This document shows, piece by piece, positions 1 through 11,908 of a DNA stretch of 64,000 nt. Under the pieces are notes generated by a model. That model had not been told where the DNA came from, did no database searches, and saw nothing but the letters and a program-made list of their open reading frames with translations. The DNA comes from Harmonia axyridis (Eukaryota; Arthropoda; Insecta; Coleoptera; Coccinellidae). The first letter of the stretch is position 1. The number at the start of each line of letters is the position of its first letter. The position numbers were made by a program, and so were the translations under genes. Location: positions 34,317,720-34,381,719 of the forward strand of contig NC_059504.1 in the NCBI RefSeq assembly GCF_914767665.1. The letters are read 5' to 3'.

Positions 1-107
1 TGAAATTGTTGATATAATAAATTATTTCTTTTCCAAAGTCACTACCGATGTCTTCTCTTTTCATCACGGACATTATGAAGACATATCTGAATAATTTTTT
101 TTTCCAG

Positions 108-464
108 AATGTCTCTCCCTACGTCTCACGAACATGACGGCACCTTTGATCCAAGATCCAAGGGAGAACATGAACCTCTTCTGTGAATTCGATATGGGTG
201 GAGAAGATCTTTATGCCGTAAAATGGTACAAAGATGACCACGAGTTTTTCAGATACAGCCCAGCAGGTCAACAACAGTTGCTTCAATTCCAAGTTCTTGG
301 CGTGCATGTTGACGTATCCAGAACGAAGTGTTCTATGACATCTTGCAATCTGGTACTTAATGATTTATCCAGAACGTTCAGCTCGGGAGCTTATAGATGT
401 GAGGTATCCACAGAGGCGCCAACGTTTAGGTTGGCATCGCAGACCCATAACATCACAGTTGCAG
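108..464 (+). CDS. beat: Beat (Beaten path) family cell-surface protein, exon encoding Ig domain 1
   Basis: Internal exon bounded by a pyrimidine-rich acceptor (AG at 106-107) and a GTAAAT donor at 465; both introns are phase 1. It encodes a V-type Ig domain with the Beat signature: FCEFDMGGEDLYAVKWYKDD (first Cys and core Trp), then FRYSP, and YRCEVSTEAPTF (second Cys). An extra CSMTSC pair lies between the two core Cys. Beat proteins are neuronal and muscle surface or secreted molecules that bind Side-family receptors in axon guidance; that role is family knowledge. The signal-peptide exon is not in the window. The ATG at 134 is internal, because the frame is open back to the acceptor and residues before it (CLSLRLTN) fit the family. 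Which Beat member this is cannot be told. Confidence 0.9.
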
Positions 465-1852
465 GTAAATAGCTTTATTAAATTCTGGTTTCTGTTGAGC
501 ATTTAATGGTTCACTTTGAATACTCGGCATAAAATTATTGATTATATTAACTGGAGAGAAAAAAAAGTTTACTAAGATTATGTACTGTTATTCCGAGACT
601 CACGTGTTCAAATTGATTCAATAATATTTTGTTCTTCATCTATCGTTCCTATCTCTCCTACTGTTTAGTGATTTCTTCATTAAAAAATCTGGGTTCCCAG
701 AACATTAATGTTTTATGTGTATCAAATTTGACAAATAATTGATGAATTCGTGACAGGAGAATTCTGAGTACCAACTCTGAATATTTAGTTACTCAACATT
801 GTCTGGTGGAATGCTTTCTCTAGTCAATAATTGTATGTAAATTTGAGCTTCTATACTCAAAACGTGAATTTGAACTGGGGTCGTTTTGCTTCGGTGAGCC
901 TTCCGGGAACTGCGACCATGCAGATCTTTTGTTCACTAACGTGAATTAACTATAACTTAACTTTAAGCAAGTGGTTCCGCCATGCAAAATGCCCACCATT
1001 TCGAAAAACACCTTATATGAATTATTCAAATAACTTATATAAATTTCTATTTCAACTTTTATATTAATGATGTAAAATAACCTTAAAATTTGTCTATAGG
1101 AATTGATAGGGTGTCTCAGTGTTTCCACTAAGCAAAGTCTCATTTTGTAGTAGTTTTCTTGGTAATAGTAATCCAAATTACATCTATAAATTCCAGATCT
1201 TGTACTAACGACATAATTAGGTCCTAATTTTAAGCACTTTCATCATCGACTACCACTCTAACCCACGATGATCTAAATTTTTAGTGGCCATTCTTATTCG
1301 ACTCTATTTGGGATATTGATTACAGATACACTTAATCTAATAGATCTAATGATCAAAAATTGAATCGGAAATTTACTAATATTCATAATGGAATCCTTCT
1401 CATGTTTTTTTGCTGCAGAAAAGAAAGAGATTCAAATGAACTAAATCATGCACGGAACACTGTTTTAGGAAGAACATTCATCTGGTTGACTTGGCCGATT
1501 TGGGTTAAATCTTCAAATTTTGGGCTCAAGAGTCTATAGTTGAAATATATATTCCTACCTACTCATAATACATTCTGGAAATTTAGCATAACAATTCTGA
1601 AAAGAAAAAGTTGGTGTCTTCAGAATCATGAAAATTTCAAAAATAATATCAAACACATTAGGAAATCACTGTGTGAATACTTTCATAGAATGAAAACAAA
1701 TTAAGATCCCAGATTTCCACTCGAAAAATGCGTTTCATACTTCTGGTTTGTCTCACGACCTCACATCCTTGAAACAGCCTTAACTCTTCTATGAAAATCG
1801 ATGGAAACATTCAGTTTGATATACTATAGATATTAAGATATATGTATAAATA
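465..1852. other. Start of Beat intron 1, AT-rich non-coding
   Basis: AT-rich sequence with no coding pattern I can support. It carries one half of a dispersed repeat pair at 865-937. The rest shows no recognisable feature. Confidence 0.6.
865..937 (+). repeat. Dispersed repeat, partner of 20266-20336
   Basis: About 70 bp containing ACTGGGGTCGTTT, CCTTCCGGGAACTGCGACC and GATCTTTTGTTCACT. It is closely matched in inverted orientation at 20266-20336, in the other Beat intron. This indicates a multicopy interspersed repeat; its family is unknown. Confidence 0.7.
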
Positions 1853-2101
1853 CACTGCTCAATAATTGATAGGGATCACTTACTTCTTCTAAATTTATTT
1901 CAGAAATATTCGCTCCAAGATTATAAATTTAGTCAGATATCAGAGTATTTTCAGTTGATAATATGGTTCACTTGAGAAAAGAATGAAAAAATGGAAAGTT
2001 GGAGAGAAAAAAAGACTTTATTAGGAACACTCAAAATTCTGTGTTTGAATAACATAAAAATTTTATGATGAAACCACAAGAAGGCTGAAGTTTCGGTTAA
2101 G

Positions 2102-3130
2102 CTAGTACCTAGTTGGTCCCCCACAAGCTCGTCTCAAGCATTCTACCCTACGAGGCATACTTTCGATCAAACGATTTATATAATTTTGGGACAAATTAGT
2201 CCAAATATCCCGTAAAGCGTTAGAAAGGTCCTCCAGGTTATTGATCGGTTGTTCTAAGGTTGTCAATTGTCTAGACATCTCAGACCAGACATGTTCGATG
2301 CAATTCATGTCCGGAGAGCGAGCTGGCCAGTCCATCCTATCAATAGCATGAGTTTCTAGCGCTTCATTAACCAGACGACTACGGTGTGGACGGGCATTAT
2401 CGTCAATTAAAATGAAATTCTCGCCCACGGCAGCCGCAAACGGAACAATTATGGGTTCAATAATCATATCGTGATATCTCTGGCTGGTCATGGTGGTGTT
2501 CAGCAGAACAACCAACTCTGTGCGTTGGTTCAAACAAATGCCTCCCCATACACATATAGAACCTTCGCCAAAAGCTGTTGTGGGTACCATAAACTGTTCT
2601 GCATACCTTCGATCTCTTTCCCTCCAAGCAAGAATACGTCCATCGGAGTTGACCAAACGAAATCTAGACTCATCCGTAAATAAATATCGGCTCCAATCTT
2701 CAAGTGTCGAATTGCGGTGCTCCTCAGCCCATAGCCGTCGATGAACCCGGTGTTCCCTATTCAAACGGGGATGTTGTACCCTCCTACGTGCTCTCAAACC
2801 ACGAACATGTAGTCGTCGTCTTACAGTCTGGTTCGAAATTAGAACTCCTGTTACTACTCTCAGTGATCTATTAAGCCGCGACGCCGGGTAAGTGTGATTT
2901 CTCCTAGCATTGAGGAACAAAAGACGATCTTGAGCAGCTGTTGTACTGCGCTGCCGACCTCCCCCATGAACATAAGCTACTGAGTCGTTTTGGATGAACC
3001 TATTCCAAGCCCGACTCACGACACTTTGCGAAACATTCAACCGCCGGGACACTTCTCGCTGGGACAAACCTTCCTGTATCCACCGTATGATTTGGTCCAG
3101 TTGCACAGGAGCCAAACGTCTTCTCGGCAT
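2102..3130 (-). CDS. Tc1-like transposase, DD34E
   Basis: Uninterrupted 342-residue ORF, the normal length for Tc1 transposases. The N-terminal half has two helix-turn-helix regions (about residues 8-45 and 65-115), including the QREVSRRLNVSQSVVSRAW type of motif. The DDE catalytic domain has D153 in FTDESRF, D244 in LIDDNARPH and E279 in MNCIEHVW. There are 34 residues between the second D and the E, giving DD34E. The GGICL and WPARSPDMN motifs are also present. It would cut and paste the element by its inverted repeats. The frame has no stop and all catalytic residues are present, so it could be active or recently so. Confidence 0.92.
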   Translation of the reverse strand: MPRRRLAPVQLDQIIRWIQEGLSQREVSRRLNVSQSVVSRAWNRFIQNDSVAYVHGGGRQRSTTAAQDRLLFLNARRNHTYPASRLNRSLRVVTGVLISNQTVRRRLHVRGLRARRRVQHPRLNREHRVHRRLWAEEHRNSTLEDWSRYLFTDESRFRLVNSDGRILAWRERDRRYAEQFMVPTTAFGEGSICVWGGICLNQRTELVVLLNTTMTSQRYHDMIIEPIIVPFAAAVGENFILIDDNARPHRSRLVNEALETHAIDRMDWPARSPDMNCIEHVWSEMSRQLTTLEQPINNLEDLSNALRDIWTNLSQNYINRLIESMPRRVECLRRACGGPTRY

Positions 3131-3334
3131 GACTGATAAGCTGATATTGTTCTCATTTCTTCAATTATTGTCACCTTATGTGTTTGAACGAGAGAAAAAA
3201 ACAGATTTAATAACAAATACCACATTGCTTTTCACTCCACCTGTAACAGCCTACAGATAATAATCGATTTTGTGAACAAGAGCCGATGAAGTGAGGAAGA
3301 CTTTGATATAATCATCTCAAAACATCTTACTTTT

Positions 3335-3600
3335 TATAAATCAAATAATTTGACAACTATTGTGTCTAATCCTTCACAATAATATATCTATATGATATAT
3401 TTAGTTTATTTTTGTCTTGGAATGATATTCCAATTTTAAATGACAAATTTAATAATCAACCAAAAGAAAATTCAAAATTACTAAAAATGTATCAATTAAG
3501 TAAACGGTTAACTAATTAAAATAAATTAAAATAAATATATCATATAGATATATTATTGTGAAGGATTAGACACAATAGTTGTCAAATTATTTGATTTATA
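3335..3600. repeat. MITE with 69-bp perfect inverted arms nested in the Tc1 element
   Basis: 3335-3403 and 3532-3600 are exact reverse complements by eye, for 69 nt (outer edge TATAAATCAAATAA, inner edge ATATGATATATTTA). They enclose about 128 bp of AT-rich spacer with no ORF. TA dinucleotides flank the likely ends, fitting a Tc1/mariner-type MITE. It sits in the 5' non-coding part of the Tc1 element, so it inserted later. Confidence 0.85.
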
Positions 3601-3754
3601 TTAAATATCCTTCATCAAGTAGACTCATTAAACTTTTATAATCTTACTTTTTCCTTAGAGAACATATAATGTACAGATATTCACGAGATAACTTGAAAAA
3701 AATACAAATGAAGAGAAGTTCGTAAGTGATCCCTAGCAATTGTTGATCAGTGTA

Positions 3755-4641
3755 TTTGTTTAATGGTATTAAGACTCAGATATCATCTGGGTAAAAAGTG
3801 TACTCTTTTTTCTTTACCAAGCTTTCGCAATTTATTTATTGCATCTACAGGGTTTCTAAAATTACAGATATATAGTTTTATAGATAGTCCTATGTAAAAT
3901 GCAACTTTTCTAGATGAAGGGTTTGCGTTGAACATGAGCATTTCCATATTTCACGTTCTATTACTCGGATGCTGATGAAAATTGGTATGAATTGACGTTT
4001 AGCGTTGTTCATTCAGAAGCGTGAAATACCTCAATATTTCTCGTTCTACTTCCTTGATTTGGGGGAATATGTGTACTCAGGATAGGACATTGAACATTGC
4101 AAAGGAATTTTACCGTTTCTAATTTTACGGTGTGCGTTGCTCTCGCGTGAATATGACCTTTTCGGCGGATAGAGTATTACAATACCGAATATAAATTAAT
4201 GTGGAAGAATGGTTTTTGAGAAACGAACAACTAGGAAGCCTATACAGTGGACTCTGGTTAACTGGAACCTCGTTAACGCTAAATCTCCGATAATTCGAAT
4301 TATTTTCAATCCTCTAGAAATAACAGGTCTAAGTCGAAAAATAACCATTCATACCTCGAAATTACTTTACGGTTATATATTGCACCCGTCCTCGAAAAAG
4401 GAAACAATTCAAAATTTGCGATTGCTGCGAAATTACATTTTAAGTTTCTGGTTTGCTCTCTTCGACCTCAAGCTCATTGAACATACTTGAGCTGGAGTAG
4501 GACTGAAATATACAAGTTTTCATCACGCAAAAAGTAATAAATTCGAAACTCCGTCGCACCAGTCGCAATGTGTCGGTGAATTGATCATATTTCTTGGATA
4601 TTTCGGCCGTGTAGTTGAGTATGTGATGATAATACTAAGAA
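3755..4641. other. Intronic sequence between elements
   Basis: No gene. Around 4236-4312 it resembles a pogo/Tigger terminus. The rest is AT-rich with nothing recognisable; the 4209-4490 open frame looks like translation through that repeat. Confidence 0.5.
4236..4312 (+). repeat. Possible pogo/Tigger-type transposon end
   Basis: Reads TACAGTGGACTCTGGTTAAC and then GATAATTCGAATTATT. This resembles pogo/Tigger termini, which start CAGT.GACTC and contain repeated GATAATTCGAA blocks. No second end or transposase was seen nearby, so this is probably a fragment. Confidence 0.35.
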
Positions 4642-5327
4642 ATGGTTTGTACTTTAAGTTTTTAATTTTAATTACGCGGTATTAAGTTTTCGGCTAGACA
4701 GCCATCTTCAGTACCACTAAAAATAAAAATAGTTGTTGAGTTGAGAGTGGAGTTGACTCGAGCAACAACTTAAGACCTCGGTATGCCAGCTTCTTACTCG
4801 TCAAAAATACGTTATTTCCAGTATCGAAGCCAAACGACATATCATAAGTTCTCGAAATGCTGACAGCGAAAGATGGAAGAACATTGACAATCAAACATTC
4901 AACCAAGTTGAAAGCAATAACACAAAGGAATATGACCTACGCGAAGAATGTCCTCAGTCTGAGAATAGTGTAATCAGCCGAATATAAATAAAACAAAACA
5001 ACAACAAAGAATTATAAAATATGGAACGATGTATGAATCGGACATGTTAAAGAATAGGAACATAAAGTGTAGTCATAAAAATCACAAAATGAAGGCACTA
5101 GAAACAAGGAAAAAAGCATAACAAAGAGGTAGGCTGCACACAAAAGCGATCATAACCTCTTGCAAGGGATGTAATTTTTGTTCAAATTTAAGTTTGTATG
5201 TATGTTCAAGCATTCACCAATATTTCATCTTCACTCTGTTCATTCTCCTAGAATTTTAGCTGTTGTATAATTCTTCGTGTCTGCAGCAAAATTCTCGCAT
5301 TCTCATGTGGGCTGGACTAATGTCCGC

Positions 5328-5468
5328 TGAACGAAATGTGGTGTCCAAAAGTATATTTGTTTGGGTATCTCAGGTGTTCCTGTATTCTTGTTTCGAGTGG
5401 TCTGTTAGTCCTACCAATGTATGAAGCAGTGCAAGTATCAGACTTAAAATTAAATATGACCCTATCTT
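5328..5468 (-). pseudogene. GIY-YIG endonuclease remnant of the Penelope-like element
   Basis: Minus-strand translation gives CTASYIGRTNRPLETRIQEH and then RYPNKYTFGHHISFSGH. This matches the YIG.T...L..R..EH part of GIY-YIG nucleases found at the C-terminus of Penelope-like elements. It lies in the right order, 3' of the RT on the same strand. The segment between the MITE and this domain (5570-5690) still reads as plausible linker. Frames are not continuous. Confidence 0.75.
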
Positions 5469-5686
5469 CGAGGGTCCGGGCAAGTTCACCTCAAAATCAT
5501 TGCTGATCCAATTCAGATTTTGTAATCAATAAAAAGAAGGGAGATGATTTTTTTGGTGGAATCGCCTTCAGCAACAGAAAGGTATGTAGAATTCAATAAA
5601 TTTCTTCGCTTCAATAACCAAGGTGTCGATGGTTTTGGGGTTGAAACTATTGTTGTGGCCGAATTGTTTTATAATGTTTAGTTCTA

Positions 5687-6286
5687 CAGGGTGTGTCAAA
5701 AATGTGTAACCAGCTTTCTGGGGTCGATTGAGTTCATTGAAAAATAAGTATAGTTTGATGAATAAACTTATGATCCAAAATGCATATTGAGGAAGATTAT
5801 ATCCTTCCAAAGTTGATGAAATTGAAAAAAAAAATTTTTAATAACTTCTAAACGGTGAATACCACCAGATTGAAATTTCATGCATACATTTATGTTGTTA
5901 AAATACATTTTTTTATTACACTTCCACATTTCTGATATTGTTATAAAAAGTGTTTTTAGAGGGCGAGTCATGATTTTTTTCAAACAACTTCTTTCGTTTT
6001 ATTAGTTTGGGTGGAAAATAGAACCATATCATGAAGCGAAGAAAATTCAGATATCAGAAATGTAATAATAAAAGTATTTTAACAACATACATTATGCATG
6101 AAATTTCAATTTGGTGGCATTCACCGTTGAGAAGTTATGCGGAGAAATTCTTTAAATTTTATCAACTTTGGAAGGATATATCTCCCTTAATATGCATTTT
6201 GGACAATAAGTTTATTCATCAAACTATACTTTTTTCAATGAACTATCACCCCCAAACAACTCTGTACACATTTTTGACTCACCCTG
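5687..6286. repeat. 600-bp inverted-repeat MITE, CAGGGTG termini
   Basis: The ends are CAGGGTG and CACCCTG with a TA outside each (5685-5686, 6287-6288). The two halves are imperfect inverted copies of each other over about 200 bp per arm. One arm has CCTTCCAAAGTTGATGAAAT and GTTGTTAAAATAC; the other has ATCAACTTTGGAAGGATATA and GTATTTTAACAAC. There is no ORF of its own. It disrupts the Penelope-like element and is therefore younger. As transcribed intron sequence it would fold into a long hairpin. Confidence 0.85.
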
Positions 6287-6299
6287 TATATTGAAATCT

Positions 6300-7010
6300 G
6301 ATTCACTCAAGGGGATGGATAGGAGTACAGTAGTAAAGGAAATGAAAGCGGAGATTTTATGGGAAATTGGGAGATTGGAGGCCGAATGTATCATGCTGTC
6401 CTTTCCCATCGGTTTATGGTAAATTTTGAAGGATAACCAACCATCATCTCTAGAAATGGTCAAGCCAAGAAAGTTAATGGAACCTGAGTTTTCTAGCTCC
6501 AAGGTAAAAGTAACGTTGGGATGTATCTTATTGATATCGTTCAATAATTCATCATGCGATTTTCTGAATATAATGGAAGAATCGTCATTATATCTTGACC
6601 AATGTAGGATCCCGTGTCCGAACGATGTTAGGATCCCTTGTTCTACATGATCCATGAAGGCATCAGCGAGGAAAGAGGATTACACATTGCCAAACCATCT
6701 CTTTGTTTGTATAATCTGTTGTTGAATAGAAAATAATCATGTGACAGGCAGAAATTCAAAAGAATGGGAAAATCAACGTGGACTTTATCGGGAACATGGT
6801 GTTCTTTAAGTAATCGCTCAACAATTTTCACATGATCATCTCTAGGGATAGATGTGTACAGATTGGTAACATCGAGCGCGATCATCAAACAATCTCTGCT
6901 CAATTTCGTGTCCTTCAGTCTTTCGATAAATTGAATGGAGTTCTAGGTATATCCAGGTGTGAAATTGCACTGATTTCTCATTAACATTGGTACATTAGGG
7001 TTGCTTGAGA
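6300..7010 (-). pseudogene. Penelope-like reverse transcriptase, broken
   Basis: Two consecutive minus-strand frames hold the RT core. The upstream one has LMIALDVTNLYTSIPRDDHV, FNNRLYKQRDGLAMCNPLSS and a lead-in NSIQFIERLKDTKLSR. The next frame has MDHVEQGILTSFG, the catalytic box WSRYNDDSSIIFRK and INFLGLTISRDDG. These are the palm motifs of Penelope-clade RT. The G of the GN box is C here (AMCN), and frames change near 6650. The frame then runs into the MITE at 6286, so the C-terminus is severed. It is not functional. Confidence 0.85.
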
Positions 7011-7516
7011 TGAGGTTCTTAAGGCCTGAGAGTCAGATAGGAATTCATCGTAAACCTTAATGTAGACTTTGAATTTTCTGATGAATGCTGGTTGGGGGAA
7101 CGAATCCAACGTCCTGAAATTGTTTGTTTGAGAAAAATTCACAGTTTTTTCTATGGAGGTGGATATGTTGATGACTAAGGAAATACCTTTGACAGCCTTA
7201 ATTATCAGCAAGTCATGTACTTACCTTTACCTCATTCCTAATGGATGTTATATAGGTACAAAATATGATCTGTGTCTATCGATCCTGTCGCATTAGGAGG
7301 AACTCAACTGAAGATGTTTGGAATATTCATTTCTTAAGTTGAATATTGTCATTGTTTTTCCATCTTTCGCTATCAGCATTTTGAGCACTTATGCTATGTG
7401 GATTTGCTTCGATGATGAAAATAACGTATTTTGGACGATGGTACTGAAGATTGCTCTCTAGCCGAAAACTTTACAAGGACTTATCAAAATTAAAAATAAA
7501 TACTTGAAGTACGAGC

Positions 7517-10500
7517 CAGTTTTTGATATTATCAATTGATCATATGTATTGAAAGGTGCAATAATTGTATCGCTTTGTTCTTTAAAAGTTGTGGGGAATA
7601 TATTTTTTGTTTATTATTTCATGTTTTTATTTCGACTCTCCTATAACTCTATGAGAACTCTCTAAGGATTAGAGCTTTTACGAAAAACTTATTCAGGGTT
7701 TTTACCACCAATTTCTGTAACAAGCTTAAAAAATTTGAATGAAATGCTGCTGTCAACATTCTTGCACTAATTTATCAGGAGTAGGTAAATCCGTTTGAAA
7801 AATGAACACTTTCAATTGATGAACTCTCCTGACGATTTTAAATCTTAATCAGACTCCTCCATCAGACAAACGTTTAAAATACTCAGAATTTGCCAATTGA
7901 CCTTTGTCTACACAAGAGACCTTCATATATTTCATTTTGAAATTTTTTAATGTCACTTCATTCATCAGTTAATTCATCCTAATATTCACTATCTACTCCT
8001 ACTATTAAGAAAAAATATCACTATTCTTCACCTCTACTACCCTAATTTTTTCGTTCATCGCTATATTGCATAGGTAATTTGATTCTATTTGACTTTAATT
8101 CAATTCCTGTAATTTATCCATTGAATGATTTCCACATCAACTAAAATATCATAATCGAGAATTTCCAATAGAAAAATATAACATGACTATTTAAAACATG
8201 TTCATGGTGGGAAATAGAATTCTCAGAGTTATAAGTTGTCATAACAACCCCACTGGTCTCAGTTAAATATTGAAAATAAATAGAATAAATAAGGTATTAG
8301 CCACCTAAAAGCTCGAGTAAATGTATATTTCTTTATAAATGTTCCGTTATAGTTTACCGATATCTCAATTCGATATTTCATAATGTAAATGGATTTTATA
8401 ATATTTTCTTCGGACTCAATTTCAATGAACAACTCAAAGAACTGAGTTCGAATAAATCAAAAATATTCCTCATGCCGAATGTATCGCAAATCAAGAATTC
8501 CCCAATTTCCAGAACACAAGCTGCTGAAGAGTAATTTCCAACGATAGGTTTTATGGATCATTATTCCAATCCTTATTTCGAAACTACTTGCTGAAATTCA
8601 TGGGTTTTTGGTATGTTACAAGGAATATAAACTTCGAATTGAATTCGAGAAATAAAAGGAACAATAGTATACGATCGTCTTGGAATTTGAAGACCAACAA
8701 AATGAAAAAAAAAACGTTCTTATTTAGGAACATGGAAAAATAATGAAAGGAAAGAAGTTGTTCTGATGCTATCGTCTACATACTCTGAATTGAATTTTTT
8801 TTTAGAAATATATATTCCTTATGTTCAAAAAATGATTTATTTCCATCAAATTTTTTCCAACACTGCAGTTAGATGATTTCGTGCTTCCTAGTCGTTTTCT
8901 TATGTTTTTCATCTAACGTTTCGGCTCAAATTGCGGTGAGCATCTTCAATGGTTTCTTCAGCGTATATGTCAATTTGGCACTTAATTTCTTAGAGTTGAG
9001 AGAATTGGCTTAGAAGTGCAATATCATAATTGACAAAAATTGTTGAAAATTATCTCATTTATCTCCTACAAATACCAATAATTCTCTATAACATCGCAGT
9101 TCAATAACTTCGTGCTCCCAACAAGTTTCATCGTATCTTCCACTAATTTCGATGAAAAAATTTGAAGAAATTAAATTATTATAGAAATCCAGTCGGTAAG
9201 TTGTGATGAGTGAATCAATCATTAGTTTTAGTGCTTATTTTACGGATTTATTGCAATGGTTCATAAAGATTGATGCACTCGTTCAATTATCCCAAAAAAA
9301 GGAGGACTTCAAAAAAAATCATGTACCTCTAAAACAGAGCGTTTGCGGGCCCATGTTGATAGGATTTTTTTTTAGCAAGGAATGTCTCATTTTGTTCCTT
9401 TAATTCAGGAACATCCTGTATAGTAAGTAGGTTCAGAATAAAGATATTCGAAATGTTTCCGACTTCATACGTTTTATAAACTTTTCCTGTTCCTTTCAAG
9501 GTTTTCTGAAGTCTTCTTGGAAGTTTCTTAATTTATCATATCTTTCATCATGAATAAACTAGGAACTTCATAAAATTAATTTATTTGATTTCATAAATAT
9601 TGTCATCTTTCACGGAAATAATGCCAGCTCATGCCATCAACAATTTCTAATTTTTATCTTTATAACCCTTCGTTTTGAATTGTCACTTCAAGGATATTTA
9701 TCTGAATTAAAAGAATCGATAGAAATATTATAATGAAAATAACTTGTATTTTTGTATAAAGCGATTATTATAGAGATGATATAACAAATATGTAGCAAAT
9801 TGACACATCACGGTTTTTTGTTGTTATTCCGAACGCTGTTGATAACACGAATACCTAACGGAATGCATTACGAGAAATATAAACAATAAACAGCCGGAAA
9901 CTGCTCCGGAACACCCTTTATCTAAATAGCTCAAGGGTATCGAACATCTATTCAATTTTATTCCTCCCTAAAAACCTCGTGAAGCGCCACAAAAAGAATT
10001 CACAGGAATTTGTTTCCTGACCATAAATATCTGTTATCTTTATCAACAATGACATATCCGGAGGCGAGCATTACCAATGAAACGGAAAACATTTTCGCTG
10101 ATGTATCACACGCCAAGTGTCTGAGGATGTGAGAAAGCACAGTCAATGAATATATCCCGCTTTCTAAGGGAACCACTGAATAACGAAATAATAAATCATG
10201 AATTATAATTCGTTCTCAGGGTTCAGCAGTTTTCCTCAACCCTATATATTCATCGGCTTGAATTATTTCATTTGGGGTGGGTGTTCACCACGTAAAATTT
10301 CCGAAGCGTGCATCCTACATTGCCCTGTCTGGAATTGGATTAAGTTATAGGGACCCGAACACTGAAATCATCTGCAATTGTGATGATGTTTGCTTCTTGG
10401 GACTAGCGTTGCACAGACTCGGAGATCTTGGGTCGTTGTCGGAATCGTTCCAGCGTACCCCTATACCCAGGACCTTTAGTTAAATGGCAGTAACACTGTT

Positions 10501-10754
10501 TGTTCTCTAGTTTATTACATTACGAGTTTTTTTTTGCACGTTTCAGCTACAGGGTAATTGGATTTCTAGTTATTCCACCGTCGCGAAGCGCATGTATACA
10601 TTCTGAGTAAAATGTTTGATATATATTATACAGTATCTTGTATTCAGAAGGGATTGAAGGTGTTTTTGGGTAGAAAAATATCATTCAATAAAAAAATATT
10701 GTTTTGAATAAGGACATTTGTACAGTGTGGGCAAATTTCGATGTTTTAGCACTA
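7517..10754. other. Beat intron 1, 3.2 kb without recognised gene
   Basis: AT-rich sequence with only short open frames and no protein similarity I recognise. Around 8920-8958 it reads TTTCGGCT, then GAGCATCTTCAATGG, which resembles a Penelope-type terminal repeat. Near 9400-9422 AGGAACATCCTGTATAG resembles the CAGGGTG-type MITE ends. The ORF at 10277-10483 has no recognisable domain. Confidence 0.5.
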
Positions 10755-11908
10755 CAACTTTTAAACAAGAGGAGAAAGACAAAATCTGATACCCCATTCT
10801 CGTTCTCTTTCTCTGAGAAACTAACGAGAGTACTACTCATTTTTGGCTACCTTCTTTTGTTTTCGAGTTATACCTAAGCGAAAATTGGAAAAATGGCGAT
10901 ATTGAAAAAAATTTATCTCCACTACAATTGATGCAAGAACTTTGGAATTAAAATATTATAGAGGCACTTTTCTACGTAAAATCCAGTGGCGTGCTCGTTA
11001 TTTCAACAGGATTTCAATTTACAAAGTAATGTTTTTTCAAATGGGAACACTAGATTTTTGTGTCATTTTTTAAAACTTAATTTTTCCTCATTTCAAAAAT
11101 ATATAACGTTGTATGGTTTGTATCAATATGAATAATAAAAAATGGTCAAAAACCCCTCTTTTCATCTAAGAGTCTCAATATTTCTATGGTTTCATCTGTT
11201 GATGAGGACAGAAAAATAGAGCGATTATAGTGCGACAGCACTCTCGGTAGTAGGTAACTATCGAGTAATTTACATGATGAAAGTTGTTGCGGAAATTACT
11301 GTCACTATCACTTTATCGTGATCGTCACTTTCATCGTGAAAATGAGCCTTAAAATAAAGTAAGTAAAAAGCATGAAAATGAAAAGACTATAGAAGGCAAC
11401 TGTGGTAATTATACGATATTAAATTTTTCTGTGCTCATCAACAATTGATACCTACCATAGAAATATTGAAAGTCTTAGATGAAAAGAGGGATTTTGACCA
11501 TTTTCTTTTATTCATATTGATTCAACCAATACAATGATATATAATTTTGGAATCAGGAAAAATTGTGCTCTCAAAAAATGGCATAGAAATCAAGTGTTTC
11601 CATTTGAAAGAATATAACTTTGGGTCATAGAATTGTAATTGAAAATCCTGTTAAAAAATCGAGCACTCCACTGGATTCTACGTAAAAAAGCTCTATCATC
11701 AATATTAGCGGAGATATATATAACTTTTTTTCGATATCGCCATTTTTCCAATTTTCGCTTATAACTGGAAAACAAAAGAATGTGGCCAAAAATGAGTAGT
11801 ACTCTTGTTAGTTTCTCAGAAAAAGAGAATATTCAATTCTTATTGAAAGGTTCACTGCTAGATTCCATCAATGAATGATTAATTTTACTCCTCTTGTGTT
11901 TTAAACTC
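10755..11908. repeat. 1.1-kb foldback (palindromic) element
   Basis: Two arms of roughly 450-500 bp in inverted orientation around a core of about 200 bp (about 11215-11420). Paired blocks include GAGTACTACTCATTTTTGGC (10830s) with GCCAAAAATGAGTAGTACTC (11785s), and GTCAAAAACCCCTC (11142) with GAGGGATTTTGACC (11486). TTAAACAAGAGGAG also pairs with CTCCTCTTGTGTTTTAAAC near the ends. Arms have diverged by small indels. Neither arm has a credible ORF, so it is a non-autonomous or foldback element. Confidence 0.85.

Larger units (their letters stand above)
1853..3752 (-). mobile_element. Tc1-like DNA transposon, apparently complete
   Basis: Terminal inverted repeats of about 31 bp, with 3 mismatches, begin CACTG at 1853 and end CAGTG at 3752. 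A TA lies outside each end (1851-1852, 3753-3754), the target duplication expected of Tc1/mariner. A full transposase ORF runs on the minus strand (2102-3130). The 3131-3752 part is enlarged by a nested MITE (3335-3600). The element lies antisense to the Beat gene in intron 1. Confidence 0.9.
4642..7516 (-). mobile_element. Penelope-like retroelement, decayed, with inverted terminal repeats
   Basis: Minus-strand remnants in order: RT (about 7000 down to 6330), linker, GIY-YIG endonuclease (about 5468-5328). The two ends share an inverted repeat of about 75 bp (4642-4716 and 7440-7516) with the core AAGTTTTCGGCTAGA and TCTTCAGTACCA. Penelope-like elements often carry such terminal repeats, direct or inverted. 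The body is split by a 600-bp MITE (5687-6286) and carries several frameshifts and stops. It is antisense within Beat intron 1. Confidence 0.8.

Noticed and set aside
3335..3600. CRISPR-like or regulatory palindrome
   Set aside because: Eukaryotic context, a single pair of long arms and TA flanks fit a MITE. No spaced repeat array exists anywhere in the window.
10277..10483. 68-codon ORF with mixed composition
   Set aside because: No recognisable domain or element context, and no splice or start context that stands out.
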